Shown here in pieces: positions 8,048 through 16,260 of a DNA stretch of 64,000 nt; positions within the stretch are counted from its first letter, which is position 1, and every line of letters starts with the position of its first letter. This stretch comes from Psychroflexus planctonicus (GTDB taxonomy: Bacteria > Bacteroidota > Bacteroidia > Flavobacteriales > Flavobacteriaceae). The notes beneath the pieces are model-generated. The model saw only the letters and a list, made by a program, of their open reading frames with translations, made no database searches and had not been told where the DNA came from. The DNA lies in contig NZ_BMGM01000005.1 of the NCBI RefSeq assembly GCF_014640195.1, forward strand, positions 205,870-269,869. The letters are read 5' to 3'. The position numbers were made by a program, and so were the translations under genes.

Positions 8048-10507
8048 ATGATGAATATGAAAAAAGAAGTATTTCAACAGAAAATTGAAAACTGGTTTCA
8101 AAAACAAGGCTGGACTGCATTTCAATTTCAAAAAGATACTTGGGAAGCATACTTAAGTGGAAAGAATGGCTTGCTCAACGCGCCAACAGGCAGCGGAAAA
8201 ACCTACGCGCTATGGATTCCCATTCTTACTGAATTGGTGGAAGCAGCCGAAAAACCTAAGGAAAACAAAGGTTTAAAAGCAGTTTGGATTACTCCACTTC
8301 GTGCCCTTTCTTTAGAAATAAAACAATCTATTGAACGGCTTGTGAATGATTTGGATTTGCCATTCAGCGTTGGTATACGAACAGGCGATACACCACAAAA
8401 TGAAAGGGCTAAACAAAAACGAAACATGCCCGATTTTTTAATTACTACCCCAGAAAGTTTGCAGCTTTTGTTGGCCAGTAAAAATTACCCTAAAACCTTC
8501 AAAAATTGCAAAGCCATTGTAGTAGACGAATGGCACGAATTGCTCGGCACCAAACGCGGAGTACAAATGGAATTAGCGCTTTCCAGATTAAAAAACTGTA
8601 CAGATAATCTGAAAATTTGGGGAATTTCTGCTACCATCGGAAACCTAAATCAAGCCTTGGAAGTTTTACTTGGCAATGCTGCTTCAAATAAAAAGCAAAC
8701 CGCTTTAATCAAAGCCAACCTAAAAAAGAAAATTATCGTGGAAAGTGTGATTCCTAAGGAAATGGAAAAGTTTCCCTGGCGAGGTCATTTGGGAATTCAT
8801 CTGTTAGAACAAATTATTCCCATTATTAAAAATTCCAAAACCACCTTGATTTTTACCAACACGCGTTCGCAATGCGAAATTTGGTTTCAAAAAATACTAG
8901 AACAATATCCTGAGTTTGCGGGAGAATTGGCCATGCACCACGGAAGCATCAACAAAGAAACCCGAATTTGGGTAGAACAAGCCATTAGGAATGAAAGCTT
9001 AAAAGCCGTGGTTTGTACTTCCAGTTTAGATTTGGGAGTGGATTTTGCTCCAGTAGAAACCATCATACAAATCGGTGGACCAAAAGGAGTAGCTCGATTT
9101 CTCCAACGCGCCGGACGAAGCGGACACCAACCGGGAAAGACCAGTAAAATTTACTTTTTGCCCACCCATGCCATCGAGTTAATCGAAGCTTCTGCATTAC
9201 AAAAAGCCGTTGAGCAAGAAGCGGTGGAAGACCGATTGCCATACCTAAATTCCTACGATGTATTGGTGCAGTATTTAATCACTTTAGCAGTTTCGGATGG
9301 GTTTTATCCTAATGAAATTTTCCCTGAAATACAATCTACCTTTTGCTTTCAAGCCATTACAGAAGAACAATGGAATTGGGCTTTGAATTTCATTGTATAC
9401 GGTGGGCAATCGCTTCAAAATTACGCTGAATACAAAAAAGTGGAGATTGAAGAAGATGGCAAATTTAAAGTAAATCACCGTGGTATTGCCATGCGACATC
9501 GCCTTCAAATTGGCACCATTGTTAGCGATGCGGTGTTAACGGTGAAGTACATCAGCGGTGGCTTTTTAGGTTCGATTGAAGAATGGTTCATTTCAAAATT
9601 AAAACCTGGCGATGTTTTCACTTTCGCAGGTAGAAATTTGGAATTGGTGCGCATTAAAAGTATGCAGGTTTTGGTTCGAAAATCCAAACAAAAAACAGCA
9701 AAAGTTCCCAGTTGGATGGGCGGAAGATTGAGTTTGTCTTCCCAAATGTCGGAGCTATTAAGAGCCGAATTGTACGCAGCTCATCAGCCAAATAAGTCAA
9801 AAGAATTGCAAGCCCTAGCCCCTATTTTTGAACGCCAAGAATTGGAATCTATCATTCCAACAGACAAGGAGTTTTTAATCGAAACTTTTTCAACTAGAGA
9901 AGGAAATCACCATGTATTTTATCCTTTTGAAGGTCGATTTGTTCATGAAGCTTTGGCGAGTTTATTGGCTTACCGAATTAGTCTTTTGCAACCCATTTCC
10001 TTTTCCATCGCCTTTAACGATTATGGATTTGAATTGCTTTCCGACCAAAAAGTAGACATGCAACAGGTGTTGGACAACAATTTATTTTCTTCAGCTTACT
10101 TGATGGAAGACTTGCAAAAAAGTTTGAATGCCACCGAAATGGGAAGAAGAAAATTTAGAGATATTGCCGTAATTGCAGGCTTAGTATTTACAGGCTATCC
10201 CAACAAAAGTGTACAGAACAAACATTTGCAATCCAGTTCGCAATTAATATTTGATGTGTTTAAAGATTTTGATGCAGATAATTTATTGTATCAACAAGCT
10301 TTTGTAGAAACTTTTGAACACAGCTTGGAACAAGGGCGGTTGCAATTGGCAATAGAGCGCATTCAAAAACAAAACATCATTTGGAAGGATTGCCAGTATC
10401 CTACTCCGTTTTCGTTTCCAATAATCACCGACCGCTTGCGCGAAAAGCTTTCTTCAGAAAAACTAAAAGACCGTATTCAACGTATGATTAAAAAGCTTCA
10501 ATCTTAA
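8048..10507 (+). CDS. Lhr-type, ligase-associated DEXH-box DNA helicase
   Basis: A superfamily 2 DNA helicase of the Lhr group, of the type described as ligase-associated DNA damage response helicase. The protein is about 819 residues from ATG 8048 (ATGs at 8051 and 8057 are alternatives). Visible motifs are Walker A (TGSGKT) near residue 45, the DEWH box, the SATIG motif, and motif VI (QRAGRSGH), followed by the winged-helix and Lhr core regions. The partner DNA ligase, exonuclease and phosphoesterase genes that often accompany this family are not in this window, so the gene stands alone. It converges on the LysE gene, sharing a TTAA that serves as stop on both strands. Confidence 0.88.
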   Translation: MMNMKKEVFQQKIENWFQKQGWTAFQFQKDTWEAYLSGKNGLLNAPTGSGKTYALWIPILTELVEAAEKPKENKGLKAVWITPLRALSLEIKQSIERLVNDLDLPFSVGIRTGDTPQNERAKQKRNMPDFLITTPESLQLLLASKNYPKTFKNCKAIVVDEWHELLGTKRGVQMELALSRLKNCTDNLKIWGISATIGNLNQALEVLLGNAASNKKQTALIKANLKKKIIVESVIPKEMEKFPWRGHLGIHLLEQIIPIIKNSKTTLIFTNTRSQCEIWFQKILEQYPEFAGELAMHHGSINKETRIWVEQAIRNESLKAVVCTSSLDLGVDFAPVETIIQIGGPKGVARFLQRAGRSGHQPGKTSKIYFLPTHAIELIEASALQKAVEQEAVEDRLPYLNSYDVLVQYLITLAVSDGFYPNEIFPEIQSTFCFQAITEEQWNWALNFIVYGGQSLQNYAEYKKVEIEEDGKFKVNHRGIAMRHRLQIGTIVSDAVLTVKYISGGFLGSIEEWFISKLKPGDVFTFAGRNLELVRIKSMQVLVRKSKQKTAKVPSWMGGRLSLSSQMSELLRAELYAAHQPNKSKELQALAPIFERQELESIIPTDKEFLIETFSTREGNHHVFYPFEGRFVHEALASLLAYRISLLQPISFSIAFNDYGFELLSDQKVDMQQVLDNNLFSSAYLMEDLQKSLNATEMGRRKFRDIAVIAGLVFTGYPNKSVQNKHLQSSSQLIFDVFKDFDADNLLYQQAFVETFEHSLEQGRLQLAIERIQKQNIIWKDCQYPTPFSFPIITDRLREKLSSEKLKDRIQRMIKKLQS

Positions 10508-11187
10508 GTATCAGGCATTATTTCTTCCACGTCTGGGTCAAATTTTTCACTTTGTTCAGGGAAGATTCCTCTAAAGATCAATACCACCCCAAACACAATT
10601 ATGGTGATGCTTATTATTTTTTTGCTAATCGCTACTCGGGTTGGAGTTAGCTTCTTATTCAGTTTTTTAGCTAATAAAATTTTAAAAATATCAATGACTA
10701 AGTATGTAATTAAAACCGTGCTAAAAAATGTAATTAAACGCTTTGGTTGCATATCTAAAGTAGGGCCAAAAATCAGGATTAAACTCAGCCAAAACCCCAG
10801 AACGCCAATGTTAATGAAATTGAGTAAAAAACCTTTACCGGCGATGCCTATGTAATCTTTTCCTTTCAATTTTTGAATTTGAAATTTAGCTGAATTTAAA
10901 GTGGTTTTTCTAACTTTCAAAAAGCTGATAATGCCATAAGTAGTTAAAACGGTTCCACCAAAAAGAAACAATGCTGGGTCATCTTTAATGCGCATTAATA
11001 ATTGATTGGTTCCAAAATATGCGATACAAAGAAAAACGACATCGGCTACAATTACGCCTAAATCGAAAGAAAGTGCAGCTCGAAAACCACGCATAGCAGC
11101 TGTCTCTAACAAAACAAAAAAAACAGGACCGATTAAAAAGGCCAAAAATAGACCCAACGGTAAAGCAGCTAAAATATCTTGAAGCAT
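10504..11187 (-). CDS. LysE family translocator
   Basis: A 227-residue inner-membrane exporter of the LysE/RhtB type, which exports amino acids or related small molecules. The N-terminus has the typical LGLFLAFLIGPVFF segment, with about six hydrophobic segments in total and a charged C-terminal tail ending in acidic residues. The start is ATG. Substrate cannot be read from sequence. It converges with the helicase gene and overlaps it by four bases. Confidence 0.85.
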   Translation of the reverse strand: MLQDILAALPLGLFLAFLIGPVFFVLLETAAMRGFRAALSFDLGVIVADVVFLCIAYFGTNQLLMRIKDDPALFLFGGTVLTTYGIISFLKVRKTTLNSAKFQIQKLKGKDYIGIAGKGFLLNFINIGVLGFWLSLILIFGPTLDMQPKRLITFFSTVLITYLVIDIFKILLAKKLNKKLTPTRVAISKKIISITIIVFGVVLIFRGIFPEQSEKFDPDVEEIMPDT

Positions 11188-11362
11188 AAATTTGACTTAT
11201 GAGTCAAAGTTAATAAAGATTCGCATTTAAGGCTTCAATTCCTAAGGTTTTCGTTGAAGCTTATATAGCTATTCGAAGTTTTGGACTTCACTCTGTATTT
11301 CTTTTTCTGCATTGACCAAGATGAAGTAGAAAATCAGTAAATTCGCAGCTTAATACAAGCTT

Positions 11363-13048
11363 ATGTCAGCAGAGAAAAAATCACTCAATTTTATTGAGCA
11401 AATTATAGAAGAAGATTTACAAAACGGGTACACAAAAGATCAATTGAAATTTCGTTTTCCGCCTGAACCCAATGGGTATTTACACATTGGTCATGCTTCT
11501 TCCATTTGCCTGAATTTTGGTTTGGGTTTAAAATACAATGCACCTGTTAATCTACGCTTTGATGATACCAACCCTATCAAAGAAGAAAAGGAGTTTGTAG
11601 ATTCAATAAAAGCTGATGTAGAATGGCTAGGCTTTAAATGGGCGAAAGAATGTTACGCCTCCGATTATTTTCAACAATTGTATGATTGGACAGTTGAACT
11701 CATTAAAAATGGCGATGCTTATGTAGACAGCCAAACTTCTGAAGAAATTGCGTCACAAAAAGGAACGCCATCTCAACCCGGTGAAGCAAGCCCGTTTAGA
11801 GAACGAAGTGTAGCAGAAAACTTGACTTTATTTGAAGCCATGAAGAATGGAGAAACCAGAGAAAAAGAGCACGTAGTTCGTGCTAAAATAGACATGGCTT
11901 CTCCCAATATGCTAATGCGCGACCCAGTGATGTATCGCTGTTTGCACAAAGCGCATCACCGTACAGGAAAGGATTGGAACATTTACCCAATGTACGATTG
12001 GGCGCATGGAGAATCAGATTTTATTGAACAAATTTCGCACTCGTTTTGTACGTTAGAATTTCTGCCTCACCGCGAATTGTACAATTGGTTTATCGATAAA
12101 GTTTGTAAGCCTGGTGAATTTCCACCCAAACAAAGAGAATTTGCTAGAAGAAACCTAAGCCATACAGTGGTAAGTAAGCGCAAATTGGCTCATTTAGTTG
12201 AAAAAGGAATTGTACAAAGTTGGGACGATCCTAGAATGCCTACTATTTCTGGCTTACGTCGCAGAGGCTACACTCCTACTTCCATTAGAAATTTTGCCGA
12301 TAGCATTGGTATTGGAAAACGTGAAAACAGAATCGATCTTTCGCATTTGGAATTTTGTGCAAGAGAAGATTTAAATAAAACCGCACCTAGAGTAATGGGC
12401 GTTTTAGATCCCTTAAAAGTAGTCATTACCAATTATCCAGAAGGAAAAGAAGAATGGTTAACGGCAGAAAACCTGCCTGCTGAACAAGCAGGCAATCCTG
12501 AAGATGCTGGAGAACGTCAAGTTCCCTTTTCTCGTGAAATTTATATCGAAAAAGAAGACTTTAGAGAAGAAGCCAACCGTAAGTTTTTTAGATTGAAATT
12601 AGACAAGGAAGTCCGTTTAAAGAATGCCTACATCATCAAAGCGGAAAAAGCCATAAAAGATGAAGCAGGAAACATTATAGAAGTGCATTGCACTTACGAT
12701 GAAGAAAGCAAAAGCGGCAGCGGTACAGAAGCTTCTAAACGAAAAGTAAAAGGAACTTTGCATTGGGTTTCCGTTCCACATGCGGTGCCAGCAGAAGTGC
12801 GTTTATACGATCGTTTATTTAGTGTAGAAGACCCAACGGAAGACAAAGAAAAAGACTTTTTAGATTTTGTAAACCCTGATTCCTTAGAAGTAATTACGGC
12901 CTACGTAGAACCAAGTTTAAAAGAAGCAAAGGTCGAAGAAGCTTTTCAATTTCAACGCATAGGATATTTTTGTGTAGATCGAGATTCATCAGCAGAAAAT
13001 TTGGTATTTAACCGCACCGTTACGCTTCGTGATAATTGGAAAGGGTAA
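11363..13048 (+). CDS. glnS: Glutaminyl-tRNA synthetase
   Basis: Charges tRNA-Gln with glutamine. The class I signatures are present: PPEPNGYLHIGH with HIGH at residues 41-44, and the KMSKR-equivalent VSKRKL near residue 270. The 561-residue length and the C-terminal anticodon-binding beta-barrels fit the bacterial GlnRS. Residues 371-377 (LPAEQAG) lie in a loop just before the conserved RQVPFS segment and are encoded by a GC-richer palindrome at 12473-12493, which looks like an in-frame insertion of a short repeat. It is a single gene with an AT-rich terminator behind it. Confidence 0.97.
   Translation: MSAEKKSLNFIEQIIEEDLQNGYTKDQLKFRFPPEPNGYLHIGHASSICLNFGLGLKYNAPVNLRFDDTNPIKEEKEFVDSIKADVEWLGFKWAKECYASDYFQQLYDWTVELIKNGDAYVDSQTSEEIASQKGTPSQPGEASPFRERSVAENLTLFEAMKNGETREKEHVVRAKIDMASPNMLMRDPVMYRCLHKAHHRTGKDWNIYPMYDWAHGESDFIEQISHSFCTLEFLPHRELYNWFIDKVCKPGEFPPKQREFARRNLSHTVVSKRKLAHLVEKGIVQSWDDPRMPTISGLRRRGYTPTSIRNFADSIGIGKRENRIDLSHLEFCAREDLNKTAPRVMGVLDPLKVVITNYPEGKEEWLTAENLPAEQAGNPEDAGERQVPFSREIYIEKEDFREEANRKFFRLKLDKEVRLKNAYIIKAEKAIKDEAGNIIEVHCTYDEESKSGSGTEASKRKVKGTLHWVSVPHAVPAEVRLYDRLFSVEDPTEDKEKDFLDFVNPDSLEVITAYVEPSLKEAKVEEAFQFQRIGYFCVDRDSSAENLVFNRTVTLRDNWKG
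12473..12493 (+). repeat. Palindromic repeat inserted in the glnS reading frame
   Basis: GCCTGCT (12475-12481) and AGCAGGC (12487-12493) form 7-bp inverted arms around a 5-base loop. The 21-bp unit is an exact multiple of three and encodes LPAEQAG. It resembles the intergenic CCTGC/GCAGG palindrome near 40732-40746. Confidence 0.55.
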
Positions 13049-13069
13049 TATTTATTGATTTTTAAAACT

Positions 13070-13100
13070 ATTGAAATCGGTTTTATTTCAATTTTATTTT
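13070..13100 (+). terminator. AT-rich terminator after glnS
   Basis: ATTGAAAT at 13070-13077 pairs with ATTTCAAT at 13085-13092 and is followed by T-rich sequence. The stem is weak, with few G-C pairs. Confidence 0.45.
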
Positions 13101-13392
13101 AATAGCCTATATTTTAAACCATGGGCTATGGATTTAATACACCATTCAAACAAACTCCTTTTCTATTTTAGATTGAATGCTTAGCTGCTAAAATAATTTG
13201 TAGCAAAAAATGTGTTTTTTAACAATTGTCAGAAATTGGTTTGCAAATTAGGAACAAGCTCTAAAAAATTTGGATTTTAATGAAAGTAAAGATTTTCAGG
13301 TTGTCAAAATTATTTTCAAGTTCAATAAATATAAAAGAAAGGACGAATACTAGCTATGTTCAAATTAAATCAGTGAATTTTTGTAACTATAT

Positions 13393-13454
13393 ATGTTTAC
13401 ATTTTAGTATATTTGTATATTTACATGTTTACTTATTATCAAAAATGTAAACAT
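13393..13454 (+). promoter_or_regulatory. Operator and promoter of the mobile mystery A/B operon
   Basis: ATGTTTACAT at 13393-13402 has an exact inverted copy, ATGTAAACAT, at 13445-13454. A third 8-bp copy, ATGTTTAC, lies at 13425-13432, exactly 32 bp after the first. A perfect -7 element TATATTTG (13408-13415) sits between the copies. The layout suggests repression by the HTH protein encoded just downstream, which is inference. Confidence 0.6.
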
Positions 13455-13466
13455 TTAAGATGACAC

Positions 13467-13931
13467 ATGATGAGAAACAAGAGAAGTCTTTTAATTGAAC
13501 AGCTTGATCAAAAATTGAAACCATTTACAAGAGCAAAATCAGTTACGGTTCCTGAACGTGGTTGGGTCAATGCAATTCGTACGACCTTGAATATGACTTT
13601 AGCTCAGTTAGGTAATAAATTAAATATAACTAGACAAGGTGTTAGTAGAATAGAAAAAAGTGAAGCAAAAGGGACAATTTCACTAAATACACTTAAAGAA
13701 GTAGCCAACGCAATGGATTTAAAATTGGTTTATGCTTTGGTTCCTAAAAATGAAAATATAGACCAACTCATACAAGACAAAGCAGATAAGTTAGCTAAGA
13801 ATATAGTTTCAAGAACTCACCAAAACATGAAATTGGAAGACCAAGCTATTCAAGATGAAAAGATCAACAAAACCATTCAAGAATTAGCTTTTGAAATAAA
13901 AAGGGAAGTAAGAAAGTCGATATGGGATTAA
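13467..13931 (+). CDS. HTH antitoxin-like regulator, mobile mystery protein A
   Basis: A 154-residue cytoplasmic protein with a Xre/Cro-type helix-turn-helix at about residues 44-66 (TLAQLGNKLNITRQGVSRIE). The flanking helices match the family named mobile mystery protein A, which is found next to mobile mystery protein B. It probably represses its own operon through the ATGTTTAC sites just upstream and may counter the Fic protein, by analogy with antitoxin-toxin operons. Two ATG codons in a row are possible starts. The end overlaps the Fic gene by 10 bases, a sign of translational coupling. Confidence 0.85.
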   Translation: MMRNKRSLLIEQLDQKLKPFTRAKSVTVPERGWVNAIRTTLNMTLAQLGNKLNITRQGVSRIEKSEAKGTISLNTLKEVANAMDLKLVYALVPKNENIDQLIQDKADKLAKNIVSRTHQNMKLEDQAIQDEKINKTIQELAFEIKREVRKSIWD

Positions 13932-14518
13932 AACTACAATACATCGATGGCCAAACTCCTTTAGATGAAGACGAAAAAGAAGGACTCAAAATAAAATCGA
14001 TAACTACTCAAGGTGAGCTTAACGAATTTGAACAATTAAATATTGAAAAGGCTGTGGAATGGTCTATTCACGCCAATTTGAAAGCTGAAAAAATACTAAC
14101 TGAAACCTTTATTAAAGCTTTTCACAAGAAAATGTATGGCGAAGTATGGAGTTGGGCAGGACATTTTAGAAAATCCGACAAGAATATAGGAGTAGAATGG
14201 ACGCAAATTGGTATAGAATTAATAAAACTTTTGGACGATACCAGGTTTTGGATTGAAGAAACAAAAATGCCGGCAGAAGAAGTTGCAATTCGGTTTAAGC
14301 ATAGGCTAGTTTCTATACATTGTTTTCCGAATGGAAACGGGAGACATTCTAGGCTTTTAGCAGATATAATTATGGATTCTGTCTATAAAAAAGAACCTTT
14401 TACTTGGCAAAAGTCTAACATGGTTAAGGCAAATACAACCAGAAAACAATACATTGATGCTTTGAAAAAAGCTGATCAAGGTAATATTGAATCACTTATA
14501 GAATTTGCTAAAAAATAA
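13922..14518 (+). CDS. Fic-domain protein, mobile mystery protein B
   Basis: A 198-residue Fic/Doc protein. Fic enzymes transfer AMP or other nucleotide groups to target proteins. The active-site loop HCFPNGNGRHSR at residues 133-144 holds the catalytic His133 and the anion-binding GNGR, with Cys in place of the usual Pro after the His. The GEVWSWAGHFRKSDKNIG segment at about 73-90 is also typical. Paired with the HTH protein, it is the likely toxin half of a mobile two-gene module. Target unknown. Confidence 0.88.
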   Translation: MGLKLQYIDGQTPLDEDEKEGLKIKSITTQGELNEFEQLNIEKAVEWSIHANLKAEKILTETFIKAFHKKMYGEVWSWAGHFRKSDKNIGVEWTQIGIELIKLLDDTRFWIEETKMPAEEVAIRFKHRLVSIHCFPNGNGRHSRLLADIIMDSVYKKEPFTWQKSNMVKANTTRKQYIDALKKADQGNIESLIEFAKK

Positions 14519-14544
14519 TTCTATTACAAAAAATGTCTAAGAGT

Positions 14545-16083
14545 CTAGATTTTCAACTCCATTCCCGGATGTAGTCGAATGCTTTTTAGCTGGTTTTTTT
14601 CTTTGATTTCCTTAATACTGACCTGCGGAAACTTACGTGCAATTTTCCACAGCGAATCGCCTTGTTGTACTACATAAGTTTGAAATTCTTTGTTTGTATC
14701 GGAAGTGTTTTCAGCTTTAGCTGCTGCATCTTTGTTTGTATTTTGTTTGGTGCCTGCTGAAGCAACAGCCGATAAGTTCTTAGGTTGAATCCGCAAACGT
14801 TGACCAATTCTCAGTCGGTCTGAGCGCAAATTATTCCATCGTTTAATGTAGCTTACGCGTACGCCATATCGATTGGCTATGCTTCCTAAGAAATCGCCCG
14901 AACGAACTCGATAAGTAATTTGATCTGATGTTTTTACGTAAGCCGGCATCTGTTTTTCTTCTACCGCAATTTGATAGGCTTGGTAACCGTAAATTTCATC
15001 TTCATTACTTACAAAAACACCTGCCTGTGGTCTCGGTAAACGCAAGTAATAATTTCGTTTGGCATCGTCTGGAACAATCCCTATTTTGTAACTCGGATTC
15101 AAAAAACCTAACCATTCTTCGTCCATGTTTAGGTAATTAGCTACTTCTTTTAATTCCAATAAACCTTTAGTTTGTATAGTGTCTGTTGTAAAATAGCTTT
15201 CCTTCGGAATATGATTCGAAAAACCGTGATCTTCTGCATACTCAAATAAATACATGACTGCCTGAAAAGATGGAACATAGCCCGCAGTTTCTCTAGGCAA
15301 ATAACGTCTGATTTCCCAGTAGTTGGTTTTCCCACCACTTCTGCGGATGGCTTTGTTAACATTTCCAGGTCCCGAATTGTAAGCAGCTAAAGCCAAATCC
15401 CAATCGTCAAAAATTCCGTATAACTTTTTTAAATATTTTGCAGCGGCTTCGGTAGATTTTACGGGATCCATGCGTTCGTCTACATAACTGCTCACTTCCA
15501 AATCAAACATTTTTCCGGTAGGATACATAAATTGCCAAATTCCAGTAGCACCAACTGGCGATTTTGCTCTCGGGTTTAAAGCCGATTCTACCACAGCTAA
15601 ATATTTCATTTCTAATGGAATGTCATACCGATCAAAAACTTCTTCAAATAAAGGAAAATAAAAATGACTCAATTCGATAAGTTGCTGTGTCGTTTCAGGG
15701 TCGCGCTTCAAATAAAAACCAATTACACTAGCTAAGCTGTTAGTGTATTCTATGTTAAATGGTGTTTTTTTGTTCAGTTGTTCAATTCTTTGTTTAAGCA
15801 AATCATCATCAACTTGAAATTGAACACTGTCTAAAGCAGCTAACATCCGTGCTTCATCTACTGTGTTTTTCAAACGGTTTTCACTCAATTTTTTTTGCCA
15901 AAGTGAATCGATTTGAATGCTATGCAAATAATCTTTTAAAGCCAACTCAAATTGATTTTCAAAAACCTGATGATAAATGATGTAATCATCAACACGATTA
16001 GCGGTTGCTGATTTATTTTTATGTTGTGCCAGTGCGGTAAAGCTGCTTAAACACAAGGCAAAGCAAATAATGAATATACGCAT
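14545..16083 (-). CDS. Lytic transglycosylase with two LysM domains (MltD-like)
   Basis: A periplasmic or outer-membrane-associated enzyme that cleaves glycan strands of peptidoglycan. A signal peptide covers residues 1-19 (cleavage after ALA). The SLT domain spans about 125-260, with the catalytic glutamate in VVESALNP, the GATGIWQFM motif and the AYNSGPGNVNKA motif. Two LysM peptidoglycan-binding repeats follow, at about 390-435 and 468-512, joined by a Lys/Ala/Thr/Asn linker. Length 512 fits the MltD type. It converges with the Fic gene, 26 bp away. Confidence 0.92.
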   Translation of the reverse strand: MRIFIICFALCLSSFTALAQHKNKSATANRVDDYIIYHQVFENQFELALKDYLHSIQIDSLWQKKLSENRLKNTVDEARMLAALDSVQFQVDDDLLKQRIEQLNKKTPFNIEYTNSLASVIGFYLKRDPETTQQLIELSHFYFPLFEEVFDRYDIPLEMKYLAVVESALNPRAKSPVGATGIWQFMYPTGKMFDLEVSSYVDERMDPVKSTEAAAKYLKKLYGIFDDWDLALAAYNSGPGNVNKAIRRSGGKTNYWEIRRYLPRETAGYVPSFQAVMYLFEYAEDHGFSNHIPKESYFTTDTIQTKGLLELKEVANYLNMDEEWLGFLNPSYKIGIVPDDAKRNYYLRLPRPQAGVFVSNEDEIYGYQAYQIAVEEKQMPAYVKTSDQITYRVRSGDFLGSIANRYGVRVSYIKRWNNLRSDRLRIGQRLRIQPKNLSAVASAGTKQNTNKDAAAKAENTSDTNKEFQTYVVQQGDSLWKIARKFPQVSIKEIKEKNQLKSIRLHPGMELKI

Positions 16084-16238
16084 AAATGGTTTTGAAATTG
16101 GGTATTATTAGAAATACAATAATATTACTTTCAGGTAGAACTATCAACTCTTTGTTTTATTATTAAGCTTTGCAGATTATTTGTGTTGAATAATCTTTAT
16201 TTTTTTAATAAAATGGAATACAAAGTTGCAAAAGCTGT

Positions 16239-16246
16239 TATTTTTG
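16239..16246 (+). promoter_or_regulatory. -7 element for the reductase gene
   Basis: TATTTTTG, a perfect TAnnTTTG, ends 14 bases before ATG 16261. No clear -33 is seen. It lies inside the longer open frame from 16183 and favours the later start. Confidence 0.4.
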
Positions 16247-16260
16247 CCGAAAAATTAAAC

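Larger units (their letters stand above)
13049..13466. other. 418-bp intergenic region between glnS and the HTH/Fic module
   Basis: Holds a weak AT-rich terminator for glnS near 13070-13100 and the operator-promoter of the next operon from about 13390. Between them, about 13100-13385, is plain AT-rich sequence in which no gene, RNA or clear repeat was seen. Confidence 0.6.

Noticed and set aside
16183..16260. 26-residue N-terminal extension of the reductase
   Set aside because: The FAD-domain family begins at about residue 27, and a -7 element lies in the extension.
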